From: G965227875 sp965227875
GTDB lineage: Bacteria; Pseudomonadota; Alphaproteobacteria; Rhizobiales; JAJFHC01
Assembly: GCA_965227875.1 (NCBI GenBank)
Contig: OZ245783.1
Location: forward strand, 4,960,001-5,024,000
Reading direction: 5' to 3'
Length of the DNA: 64,000 nucleotides
The translations under genes were made by a program, and so were the position numbers. Under the pieces are notes generated by a model. The model was given only the letters and a program-made list of their open reading frames with translations, searched no databases and was not told the origin of the DNA. Below, piece after piece: positions 42,303 to 49,921 of the stretch. The number at the start of each line of letters is the position of its first letter. Position 1 is the first letter of the stretch.

Positions 42303-43291
42303 GACATCATGATCCGCATGTAGGTTGCCTTCCATTCCGCTTTCGAGATCTCGCCGCGCGCACGCCACCGCCACGCCTTGCAAACGTCGTCAAACCGGGC
42401 ATCGTCGTCGGCCAGGCGTTCGATCGCCACCCAGAGATTCCAGTCCCTTGCGACCGACCATCCCTCGACGCCGATCCTGCTGTCAGGCAGGCGGTAGTGG
42501 AACGCTGGACGAGACGCACCATGCGCCTCGCCGGAGAGTCGCGAGACAAGGTCCTCGTCGATGTGACGGAAGAGCGGCAGGAGGTCGAGGTCGTGGTTTC
42601 TCGACGGATTCTCACGCACGTAATCGGTGATCAGCCGCGTCATTTCGGGCTGGTAGGACGGGTCCATGATGCGCTCGCGCCACGAAGTGTGGTGCGGCCG
42701 GGCCCATCTGAGTGCGCGGCGTCCCCAGTCAGGATTGATTTCCTCGCGCAACCAATCGTTGGCGGCGCTGAAAGCCCTGATCAAACGTAGTAACGGCGGC
42801 ACCTCGAGCGACGCGGCCTCCGGGTTGAGATGAAGACCGAACGCATAGAGCGGCGAGTCCGCCGTTCCCTCCGCGCCGGCGGCCGCCAGACACTCGACGA
42901 GCCGGTCGGTTTCTCCAAGCCGGCTGATTGCAATCGGTTCCGTTATGACTTCCTGCGGGACGACCGCACCGGCAAAGTCGCCGAGAATCTCGCGGCCCCA
43001 TTTGGACGTGTCCGGTTCGTCGTTCTTGGCAGGGTGTGCGTACCGCAGGTCCAGTTCGACCTTTATGTCGCCAATCGCCGATCCCTCGACCGTGAAGGCA
43101 TGAGCACTCTGCTGGGATATGCCGCCGCCGAGAGCGTTCTGGATGCGCGTGGCCGCCGTCCTGGTGTCAATGCCGCCGAACTCGATCTCGACGCCAACGC
43201 GCCGTTCCGTCCCGTCTGCTGTCTCGAGTTGCGGTGGACGGTCATAATCCGGAAGCGGGACGTGTTCATGGCGGTCTGCAATTGCCTGCAC
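42299..43291 (-). CDS. Amidoligase (Amidoligase_2) family protein
   Basis: A 330-residue carboxylate-amine ligase-like protein of the glutamine-synthetase/GCS-like fold. Visible family motifs are RVGVEIEFGGID (acidic metal ligands, about residues 32-43), KVELDLRYAH, and FGLHLNPEA. Amidoligase_2 proteins are predicted to join an amine to a carboxylate using ATP; the products are unknown. It is encoded directly upstream of, and overlaps, the C26 hydrolase gene, a recurring pairing in bacteria. The GTG start has no strong ribosome site. No EcfG promoter points at it. Confidence 0.88.
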   Translation of the reverse strand: MQAIADRHEHVPLPDYDRPPQLETADGTERRVGVEIEFGGIDTRTAATRIQNALGGGISQQSAHAFTVEGSAIGDIKVELDLRYAHPAKNDEPDTSKWGREILGDFAGAVVPQEVITEPIAISRLGETDRLVECLAAAGAEGTADSPLYAFGLHLNPEAASLEVPPLLRLIRAFSAANDWLREEINPDWGRRALRWARPHHTSWRERIMDPSYQPEMTRLITDYVRENPSRNHDLDLLPLFRHIDEDLVSRLSGEAHGASRPAFHYRLPDSRIGVEGWSVARDWNLWVAIERLADDDARFDDVCKAWRWRARGEISKAEWKATYMRIMMS

Positions 43292-43387
43292 TGTCGTTCA
43301 CCGAGTTTTCTGAAGTGGACCCTACGGGGGGGCAACGCACCAGGGCGGAAAAGGATGCAAAAAGGCGGTGAAAAAACTGGGTTCTGC

Positions 43388-43412
43388 GGAACAACACGGC
43401 GGGCTTCGCGTT
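43388..43412 (+). promoter_or_regulatory. EcfG-type promoter for the DUF2383-phospholipase D operon
   Basis: GGAAC, 16 bases, CGTT; exact match ending 33 bases before the ATG of the DUF2383 gene. It lies in the gap shared with the divergent amidoligase gene. Confidence 0.85.
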
Positions 43413-43445
43413 TAACGAACAGGAAATCATCGGATTGGACACGCC

Positions 43446-43895
43446 ATGCCGGCACACAGCACCGAAATCCTCAACAGGACAATCCGGCTCCTCATCGACA
43501 GCCACCTCGCCTACCTGAAGGCCCTCGAAATGTCGGATGACGATCACCGTCTCGTCGAAGCCTTTCGCAATCGTTCCGCGGAACGGCAGAAACTGATCGC
43601 GGAACTTCAGGGTCTTGTTCGCGCAAGCAACGAAACCCCGGCGGAAGAAGGCAGCGCCATCGGCACCCCCAACCGCGGCTTCGAGGATTTTCTCGACTTG
43701 TTTCGCGATAACGAAAAGGCTGCACTGGAGAACCTCAAACAAGGCGAAGAGGACGTTGCAGCGAAGATCGAGGAGGAACTCGGCAACGCGGAACTGACCG
43801 ACGAGGAAAGAAGGCTGATGGAGCGCGCGGTGCGGGCCGCCCGTGAAGGCAGCGAGTTCGTCGATCACCGGCTGGCCGCGGTCCAGACCGCGTAG
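43446..43895 (+). CDS. DUF2383 (PA2169-like) four-helix-bundle protein
   Basis: A 149-residue all-helical, acidic protein. Two ferritin-like helix pairs are suggested by LIDSHLAYLKALEMSDD with AFRNRSAERQKLIAELQGLV, and by FRDNEKAALENLKQGEEDVA with ERRLMERAVRAAREGSEFVD. This is the DUF2383/PA2169 pattern, but clear ferritin iron ligands are not obvious. Function is unknown. It precedes a phospholipase D-like gene by 36 bases and shares its exact EcfG promoter. Confidence 0.75.
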   Translation: MPAHSTEILNRTIRLLIDSHLAYLKALEMSDDDHRLVEAFRNRSAERQKLIAELQGLVRASNETPAEEGSAIGTPNRGFEDFLDLFRDNEKAALENLKQGEEDVAAKIEEELGNAELTDEERRLMERAVRAAREGSEFVDHRLAAVQTA

Positions 43896-43931
43896 GACCG
43901 TTCCAGCGGACATTTCAGCCAAGACACTTCG

Positions 43932-45623
43932 ATGCATGAAAACCTGAAAGAGCGGGAAAGTCCGCTCAAGGAACCCGAGATCGGCGGCGTGCCCTTCCTG
44001 CCCGGAAACGAGCTCGTGCCCCTGATCGAGGCCGAGGAGACATTCGCCGAAATCGAAGCGGCCATCGTCAAGGCCCGACATAGCGTGCACCTGGCGTACT
44101 GGACGATCGATCCGGCCCTCAGGATCACCTCGGACGTGACGTCGCACAACCATTGGGCCGGACTCCTGCAGGGTGCGGCGTCCCGCGGGATCGACGTAAG
44201 GGTGGCCATCGCGGATTTCGACCCGGTTCTCGGCTTCGATTTCCACTTCGACGCCTGGTCGACATACGCGCGGTTCATGGACCTGAGAGCGGAGCTCGAC
44301 GAGGAGAGCCAACGCCGGCTCCAGGTCATCTGCTCACGGCACGATGCAACCGTCGGATGGCTCGTCCAGGCGGCCGGCCAACCGATCATTCGCCGAAAAC
44401 TTGACGAGGCCGTCGCACGGCTTAACGACCGGTCAGCCGACAAGGACGGTTCCGACCTTACGCAGTTGCTGCGTCGCGCGCCCGGCCTTTGGCCCTACGT
44501 GAAAATTCGGGACGGCCGTCTCACAGCACGGCACAGCGCGTTTCCGACGGTCCTTCCGGCCGCACACCACGAGAAGCTCTGCGTCATCGACGACGATACC
44601 GTCTTCCTTGGGGGACTTGATCTCGACGAACGACGTTTCGACACGAGAGATCACGATGCGGATCTTGCATGGCACGACTTGTCCTGCCGCTTAAGGGGAC
44701 CGGCCGCCCGCCAGTTTGCAATTCACTTCCGGCAGAGATGGAATCGCGAGCTTGAGGATTTCAGATCGGTCGTCTCTGCGCTCAAGCCGCCCGGAGACGT
44801 GGCTCCCTGGAAAATCCCGGATGGTCTCGGCAACTTGCCGGACCTGCCCGACCCCGATCCCGAAACAACCTTTCCAGGCAACAAGATGGTGGCGCCGCTG
44901 CGCACCATATCGAGGCAGCACAAGTCGAGCTTTTCAAGAAGTCCCGAAACGCGCGTTTCGGAAATCCGGGACGCTTACCTCGAAGCGATCGGCAATGCAC
45001 AACGGCTGATCTACATAGAAAACCAGTTCATCCGCAGCCGGACCATCGCGGAGGCCCTCGCCAGCCGGGCCAAAGAACAACCCGAACTGGAAGCCATCAT
45101 TCTGCTCCCCGTTCTGCCCCAGTCGATTCTCGAAGAGGATGCAAGCGACAGGGCAACGCGCATGGGCCAGTGGCTGCAGGCCGAAGCTCTCGACATTCTG
45201 CGCGCTTCGTTCGGAGAACGTATCGGGCTCTATTCTCTCAAACGTGCCGGCGACTCCCTTTCGCCCGAGACGAAGACGCTCGAGGAGATCCTGCGCGACA
45301 GTGTCTACTCGCATTCGAAGGCCATGATCGTGGACGACCGGCTCGCCCTGCTCGGTTCTGCCAACCTTAACGACCGCAGTCTCCTCACCGATACGGAGAC
45401 GGCGATCGCGTGGCGCGACGAACCGTCAGTCACGTCGTTTCGCAACCGGCTGTGGCAGCGCCATCTCGGAACCGAGACCACGTCCTGGACAGACCGGTTC
45501 ACGCAAAGATGGCGCGATGTGGTCGACCTGGGAGGAAATGATTGTTTTGCCTTCCCCCTCGGCGAGGCGGCAATCAGGTTCAGGGCCGAACGATCGACAC
45601 TTGTACCGCACGAACTCGTGTGA
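43932..45623 (+). CDS. Phospholipase D-like protein with two HKD motifs
   Basis: A 563-residue phospholipase D superfamily protein. Two HxKxxxxD catalytic motifs are present: HHEKLCVIDDDTVFLGG in the middle and HSKAMIVDDRLALLGSANLNDRS near the C-terminus. Both are needed for a single active site that acts on phosphodiester bonds, usually in phospholipids. No signal peptide or membrane helix is evident, so it may be cytoplasmic. It is the second gene under the EcfG promoter and could remodel membrane lipids in stress. Confidence 0.93.
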   Translation: MHENLKERESPLKEPEIGGVPFLPGNELVPLIEAEETFAEIEAAIVKARHSVHLAYWTIDPALRITSDVTSHNHWAGLLQGAASRGIDVRVAIADFDPVLGFDFHFDAWSTYARFMDLRAELDEESQRRLQVICSRHDATVGWLVQAAGQPIIRRKLDEAVARLNDRSADKDGSDLTQLLRRAPGLWPYVKIRDGRLTARHSAFPTVLPAAHHEKLCVIDDDTVFLGGLDLDERRFDTRDHDADLAWHDLSCRLRGPAARQFAIHFRQRWNRELEDFRSVVSALKPPGDVAPWKIPDGLGNLPDLPDPDPETTFPGNKMVAPLRTISRQHKSSFSRSPETRVSEIRDAYLEAIGNAQRLIYIENQFIRSRTIAEALASRAKEQPELEAIILLPVLPQSILEEDASDRATRMGQWLQAEALDILRASFGERIGLYSLKRAGDSLSPETKTLEEILRDSVYSHSKAMIVDDRLALLGSANLNDRSLLTDTETAIAWRDEPSVTSFRNRLWQRHLGTETTSWTDRFTQRWRDVVDLGGNDCFAFPLGEAAIRFRAERSTLVPHELV

Positions 45624-45718
45624 ATCTGGATATGATGGAGGGGTGCAGGCACCGCCCGCCTGCTGGAATTGCCTCTGGAGACGGATCGGGCGGTGGATTG
45701 CAATGCGAGGAAAATCGG

Positions 45719-45868
45719 ATGAAAGAAAAGAAAAGCGGACCGCCGGTCCTCTATTTCGTGGTTGGCCTGCTCGTGGCCGTGGTGATCGGCATGGCCTACT
45801 ACATCTACGACCAGTCGACGAACAAGGCGGATCTCGAGATCAAGATCGATGTGCCCGGAACGGATTGA
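45719..45868 (+). CDS. Small single-helix membrane protein (49 residues)
   Basis: A 49-residue protein with a basic start (MKEKKSGPP), one membrane helix (VLYFVVGLLVAVVIGMAYYIY) and a polar acidic tail. GAGGA lies eight bases before the ATG. No family is recognised. It follows the phospholipase D gene by 95 bases and could be transcribed with it. A short hairpin at 45875-45895 (CGCTCCG/CGGAGCG) separates it from the convergent metallothionein gene. Confidence 0.65.
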   Translation: MKEKKSGPPVLYFVVGLLVAVVIGMAYYIYDQSTNKADLEIKIDVPGTD

Positions 45869-45904
45869 TTGATCCGCTCCGTCACCTTCGGAGCGACGAT
45901 ACCC

Positions 45905-46087
45905 TTACAGGGCGACGTTGTTGCATGGGCAACCCTCGTGCCCGCACCCCTTGATGGAGGGGTCGGCGCACTGGGCGTTGCAGTAAACCCGGCCGTCCTC
46001 GCGATAACCGGTGCCCTTCGGCACGGTGCAGGTGCATGCGGCGTTGGCGCATGGTTGCGGTGCGGTTTCCGAATGAAGGTCGGACAT
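45905..46087 (-). CDS. Bacterial metallothionein-like protein
   Basis: A 60-residue protein with eight cysteines (13, 18, 20, 36, 40, 48, 53, 55) and His50, in CTCTVPKGTG, YCNAQCAD and GCGHEGCPC arrangements typical of bacterial zinc/cadmium metallothioneins of the SmtA/BmtA type. The protein would bind zinc or similar metals in clusters. The ATG at 46087 follows GGAGAG by five bases; a TTG four codons earlier covers that site. It lies 12 bases downstream of the secreted protein gene and probably shares the EcfG promoter there. Confidence 0.9.
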   Translation of the reverse strand: MSDLHSETAPQPCANAACTCTVPKGTGYREDGRVYCNAQCADPSIKGCGHEGCPCNNVAL

Positions 46088-46099
46088 CTGTCTCTCCAA

Positions 46100-46450
46100 T
46101 CAGTTGTTTCGGGTCAGCGAAATACCCATGATCCGGTACTTGCCGTCTTCTGCCTTGACCACCCCGCAGCGTCGCGCGGAGTTGAGCCAGTTGTTCCACT
46201 TGAGGCACAACATCCCGTTGTCGAAGATCTTCCAGACGCCCGTGTCCTTGTCGTCTCCGTATCGGCCGACAAGCTTGCCGGAGGGCATCACCTTGATGGT
46301 CAGATCCTCTCCGTAGAGCTGTCCTTCGAAGGTGCCGTGAATGTCCGTGCCGACGCGTGCCTCGCTCAGCGAGGCAGCATTCGCGCCTGTTACGACGCTC
46401 GTACCGACGATCGCGGCCATGAACAGAGTGCGAAACTTAAGACAGATCAT
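46100..46450 (-). CDS. Secreted hypothetical protein (116 residues)
   Basis: A 116-residue protein with a signal peptide (about 1-26, cleavage near ANA). The mature part is beta-rich (GTFEGQLYGEDLTIKVMPSG, then KDTGVWKIFDNGMLCLKWNN), with two cysteines (MLCLKW and ARRCGVV) that could pair. It loosely resembles small alphaproteobacterial lipocalin-like proteins such as DUF995, but I am not certain. It is the first gene under an exact EcfG promoter with metallothionein next. Confidence 0.72.
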   Translation of the reverse strand: MICLKFRTLFMAAIVGTSVVTGANAASLSEARVGTDIHGTFEGQLYGEDLTIKVMPSGKLVGRYGDDKDTGVWKIFDNGMLCLKWNNWLNSARRCGVVKAEDGKYRIMGISLTRNN

Positions 46451-46477
46451 CTTTCCATATCTCCCGTATGTCTGCGC

Positions 46478-46502
46478 AACGCATTAACCGTGAAACGGTT
46501 CC
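46478..46502 (-). promoter_or_regulatory. EcfG-type promoter for the secreted protein/metallothionein pair
   Basis: On the minus strand: GGAAC (46502-46498), 16 bases, CGTT (46481-46478). Exact match, 28 bases before the start codon. Confidence 0.86.
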
Positions 46503-46631
46503 CTCACGCCCGGTCAGCGCTCGCCTGCGGTCATGCATAAGCAAGCGCCATGCCACCTTGACGGTGGCGCACGGAAATAGCTTCCGATCGGAGTGGGACG
46601 GCGATTGCGAAGTCGGGCTGGGGTCAGGCTC

Positions 46632-46772
46632 CTAGCCGAGCCACATCCACACAGCGACACCGCCGACGGCGATGATTGCCAGGGGCAATCCCCATTCAAG
46701 GGCGTGTCGGTTGGTCTTGGCCGGCTCGGCCTGCCTGACGTCTTCCTTCGAGTAAACTTTTTCGCTTTCCAT
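46632..46772 (-). CDS. Small membrane protein downstream of cydX
   Basis: A 46-residue protein with a polar start (MESEKVYSKEDVRQAEPAK) and one C-terminal membrane helix (GLPLAIIAVGGVAVWMWLG). The YSKEDVRQAE-type start recurs in small alphaproteobacterial membrane proteins of unknown role. GAGG lies close before the ATG; an ATG three codons earlier is also in frame. It is 106 bases downstream of cydX on the same strand, so it may belong to the cytochrome bd transcript, but a separate promoter is possible. Confidence 0.6.
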   Translation of the reverse strand: MESEKVYSKEDVRQAEPAKTNRHALEWGLPLAIIAVGGVAVWMWLG

Positions 46773-46878
46773 TGTCCTCATCTCTGATTTTTTCACGATC
46801 TCCGTGAGGACAACCTGTCGGAACGCATAAAGTTCCATTCCGGGACTCGAGGGCGCTCCCGCCCTCCCGGCCCGCTGC

Positions 46879-47013
46879 TTACTCGGCCACCGCAGGCAGC
46901 CGGCCATCGGACTCGGTCAGCAACCGGTCGCGCTGCAGTTCGAGCCACATCGCGTTCATGATGGCGAAGATGGCGGCAAGAGGAAGTCCCAGCATCCAGG
47001 CGAAGTACCACAT
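46879..47013 (-). CDS. cydX: Cytochrome bd small subunit CydX
   Basis: A 44-residue protein starting MWYFAWMLGLPLAAIFAIMNAMW, the CydX/YbgT signature, with one membrane helix and a polar C-terminal tail. CydX binds CydA and stabilises the haem pair of the bd oxidase. GAGGAG precedes the ATG. It is 14 bases downstream of cydB and clearly part of the operon. It is too short for many gene finders. Confidence 0.93.
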   Translation of the reverse strand: MWYFAWMLGLPLAAIFAIMNAMWLELQRDRLLTESDGRLPAVAE

Positions 47014-47027
47014 CGTTGCGTTTCTCC

Positions 47028-48200
47028 TCAGTACACTGTGTCTGAATTGCCGGTCACGTCGGACTCCGTCACCTTGCCCCACAGTACCTTGTAGACCCAG
47101 GCGGTATAGGCAAGGATCAGCGGCATGAAGATGGCCGTCGAAACCAGCATGATGAACAGGGTCTGGTGCGACGACGAACTGTCCCACACCGTCAGTGACG
47201 ACTTCGGGTCGATCGAAGACGGCAGGATGAAGGGGAACATCGTCAGGCCCACCGACGAGATCGAGCCGAGAATGCCCAGTTTGGACCAGAGCAGCGTCGA
47301 GACCTCCCGCCCGGCCCGCAGGCCGCGCACGGCCATGACCATTCCGGCGAAGCCAAGCAAGGGTGCCACGGCGATCCACGGCCTCGCCGCGTAGGCGCTC
47401 AGCCAGGATGCGGTCCTCTCCACTTCGGAATAGAGCGGGTTCGACGGACCGTCGGTGACGACATCGCCCACGATCGCATAACCCTGGATTCCGACGGCAA
47501 GCCAGATCCCCGCGAGCACGTATCCGGCAATCGTCCCGACACCTGTGATCGTCCCGTAGGCCCGGGCCCGAGCGGCCACCTTGCCATCGGCCTTGAGGGC
47601 CAGCCACGCGGCGCCATGAGTTACGAGCATGAAAAACGAAACCAGCCCGGTCAGCACGGCGAACGGATTGAGGAGACCGAAGAACTTGCCGTAGTAACTG
47701 CCCTCGTACCTTGAAAACAGGTCCGGTGTCAGCTGGAACGGCACCCCCTGCAGGACGTTGCCAACCGCGATGCCGAAGACAATCGCGGGCACCGCGCCGC
47801 CGGCGAAGAGCGCCCAGTCCCAACCGCTGCGCCACGCCGCGCTATCGCGCTTGCTGCGGTACTTGAAGGCGACCGGCCGGAGGATGAGGGCAGCGAGGAT
47901 CGCGAACATCGCCAGGTAGAAACCGGAAAAGCTGACGGCATAGAGTGGCGGCCAGGCGGCGAAGATCGCACCCCCGCCGAGAATGAACCAGACCTGGTTA
48001 CCTTCCCAGACCGGTCCGACCGTGTTGATCGCAATCCGGCGTTCGACGTCGGTCCTCGCGACGAAGGGAAGAAGCGCCCCAACGCCCATGTCGAAGCCGT
48101 CGGTCATCGCGAAGCCGATCAGCAGCACGCCGAGGAGAAGCCACCAGATCACACGCAGAACATCGTAGGAGAGTATCTCGAAGAGGATCATGTCATTCAC
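47028..48200 (-). CDS. cydB: Cytochrome bd ubiquinol oxidase subunit II
   Basis: A 390-residue membrane protein with about nine helices. CydB motifs include VIWWLLLGVLLIGFAMTDGFDMGVGALLPF near the start, given here as two parts (VIWWLLLGVLLIGFA and TDGFDMGVGALLP), NQVWFILGGGAIFAAWP, and a C-terminal LAYTAWVYKVLWGKV. It is the structural partner of CydA. The GTG start overlaps the cydA stop codon (GTGA); the ATG three codons later, with GGAG eight bases upstream, may be the true start. Confidence 0.97.
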   Translation of the reverse strand: MNDMILFEILSYDVLRVIWWLLLGVLLIGFAMTDGFDMGVGALLPFVARTDVERRIAINTVGPVWEGNQVWFILGGGAIFAAWPPLYAVSFSGFYLAMFAILAALILRPVAFKYRSKRDSAAWRSGWDWALFAGGAVPAIVFGIAVGNVLQGVPFQLTPDLFSRYEGSYYGKFFGLLNPFAVLTGLVSFFMLVTHGAAWLALKADGKVAARARAYGTITGVGTIAGYVLAGIWLAVGIQGYAIVGDVVTDGPSNPLYSEVERTASWLSAYAARPWIAVAPLLGFAGMVMAVRGLRAGREVSTLLWSKLGILGSISSVGLTMFPFILPSSIDPKSSLTVWDSSSSHQTLFIMLVSTAIFMPLILAYTAWVYKVLWGKVTESDVTGNSDTVY

Positions 48201-49807
48201 TCCGCAGGGCTCGCGAAAGGACCCTGGCCGTCATGGGTGCGCAGGCGATGCTCATGCCGCGCTTCCCATGTCTCGGTTTCCTCCACATCCTGGAAGGGTC
48301 CCTTCCGGATGTATTTCAACATCAGCCCCATCTCGACGACGAAGAGGACCGTGTAGAAGGTCACGAAGCCCGCAAGCGTCAGCAGAAGATCCTGCACGCT
48401 CAGGTGGCTGACCGAGAGTGCCGTCGGCAACACCCCGTCCACCGTCCAGGGCTGGCGGCCATACTCGGCGATGAACCAGCCAAGTTCCGCAGCGATCCAT
48501 GGCGCCGGGATGATGGCGACCGCCACCCGTAGCGCCCAGCGCGGATATGACTGCTGGCGGAAGGAAGAGCGCCAGAAGAAATAGGCCATGACCGCGATGA
48601 AAAGGAACCCGAGACCGACCATGACCCGGAACGCCCAGAACAGCGGCGCGACCCACGGGACGGTGTCCTCCGCGGCCATGGAAATCTGCTCCGCACTGGC
48701 GGTGCGCGGATCCTCGACGTAGCGCTTGAGAAGGAAAGCGAAGCCGAGATCCCCGGAGTGCATCTCGAACGTCTCGCGGACATCCGCGGGCGTTTCGCTG
48801 CGTTGATCGCGTATCGTCATGAGCGCGTCATAGGCAACGATGCCGCGTTCGATCCTCTTCCTCGCTTCGGCGACGAGGTCCGCGATGCCGGGGATCTCCT
48901 GGGTGAGCGAACGGGTCCCGATCAGGCCCATGACCCAGGGTATTTCGAGTGCATAGTGTGTCTCGCGCGCCTCCTGGTCCGGAAATCCGATCGCGGTGAA
49001 CGGTGCCGGCGCGTCATGGGTCTCCCACATCGCCTCGATGGCGGCGAGTTTCATCTTCTGTGTGTGACTGGCGGAATAACCGCTCTCGTCACCCAGAACG
49101 ACGACGGACAGTGCGGAGGCGAGACCGAAGGAGGCGGCGACCGTGATCGAGCGTCTGGCCAGCGCCATGTGCCGGCCCTTCAGCAGATACCAGGCGGAAA
49201 CGCCCAGCACGAAGACGGACGCGGTGACGTATCCCGCCGAGACCGTGTGCACGAATTTCGCCTGCGCGACCTCGTTGAAGAGGACGTCAAAGAACGAAGT
49301 CAGCTCCATCCGCATCGTATCGGGATTGAACTGCGCACCGACCGGGTTCTGCATCCAGCCATTGGCGATCAGGATCCAGAGCGCGGAGAAATTCGAACCG
49401 ATCGCGACAAGCCAGGCGACCGTCAGATGACCGACTTTCGACAGCTTGTCCCAGCCGAAGAAGAAGAGCCCCACAAACGTCGCTTCGAGGAAGAAGGCCA
49501 TGAGGCCCTCGATGGCGAGGGGCGCGCCGAAAATGTCGCCGACATAATGGCTGTAGTAGCTCCAGTTCATCCCGAACTGGAATTCCATGGTGATGCCGGT
49601 CGCCACGCCGAGGGCGAAGTTGATGCCGAAGAGCGTGCCCCAGAACTTGGTCATTTGCCGCCAGATCGGACGGCCCGTCATGACGTAGACCGTTTCCATG
49701 ATGGCGACGAGGATCGACAGACCCAGCGTCAGCGGCACGAACAGGAAGTGATACATCGCTGTCAGCGCGAATTGCAGCCGTGACAGCTCGACGATATTGA
49801 GCTCCAT
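48197..49807 (-). CDS. cydA: Cytochrome bd ubiquinol oxidase subunit I
   Basis: A 536-residue membrane protein with about nine helices that carries all three haems and the quinol site. Features: LSRLQFALTAMYHFLFVPLT at the start with an early haem-ligand His, MEFQFGMNWSYYS, and a long Q-loop (DESGYSASHTQKMKLAAIEAMW), the E. coli-type long form. It reduces oxygen to water at high affinity, using ubiquinol. AGGAGAAGACGAC precedes the ATG at 49807; an in-frame extension to 49858 is unlikely. It lies downstream of cydDC. Confidence 0.97.
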   Translation of the reverse strand: MELNIVELSRLQFALTAMYHFLFVPLTLGLSILVAIMETVYVMTGRPIWRQMTKFWGTLFGINFALGVATGITMEFQFGMNWSYYSHYVGDIFGAPLAIEGLMAFFLEATFVGLFFFGWDKLSKVGHLTVAWLVAIGSNFSALWILIANGWMQNPVGAQFNPDTMRMELTSFFDVLFNEVAQAKFVHTVSAGYVTASVFVLGVSAWYLLKGRHMALARRSITVAASFGLASALSVVVLGDESGYSASHTQKMKLAAIEAMWETHDAPAPFTAIGFPDQEARETHYALEIPWVMGLIGTRSLTQEIPGIADLVAEARKRIERGIVAYDALMTIRDQRSETPADVRETFEMHSGDLGFAFLLKRYVEDPRTASAEQISMAAEDTVPWVAPLFWAFRVMVGLGFLFIAVMAYFFWRSSFRQQSYPRWALRVAVAIIPAPWIAAELGWFIAEYGRQPWTVDGVLPTALSVSHLSVQDLLLTLAGFVTFYTVLFVVEMGLMLKYIRKGPFQDVEETETWEARHEHRLRTHDGQGPFASPAE

Positions 49808-49905
49808 GTCGTCTTCTCCTTCGATCCCGCACGTTTCCCGAACCGGAAAACGACTCACGATCAGACGCCTGATTCGTCCTTTAGCTCACACACCAGCAAA
49901 ACTCC

Positions 49906-49918
49906 GTGACAAAGTCAC
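49906..49918. promoter_or_regulatory. Short palindrome between cydC and cydA
   Basis: GTGAC-AAA-GTCAC, a perfect 5+3+5 inverted repeat in the 114-base gap upstream of cydA and just past the cydC stop codon. It may be a regulator site for a cydAB-specific promoter. It does not match the Fnr box (TTGAT-N4-ATCAA). Confidence 0.35.
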
Positions 49919-49921
49919 AGT

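Noticed and set aside
47014..47835. Long frame ending in the CydX sequence
   Set aside because: Only the last 44 residues are CydX; the rest is cydB out of frame.
48758..49783. Plus-strand open frame of 341 codons
   Set aside because: Antisense to cydA.
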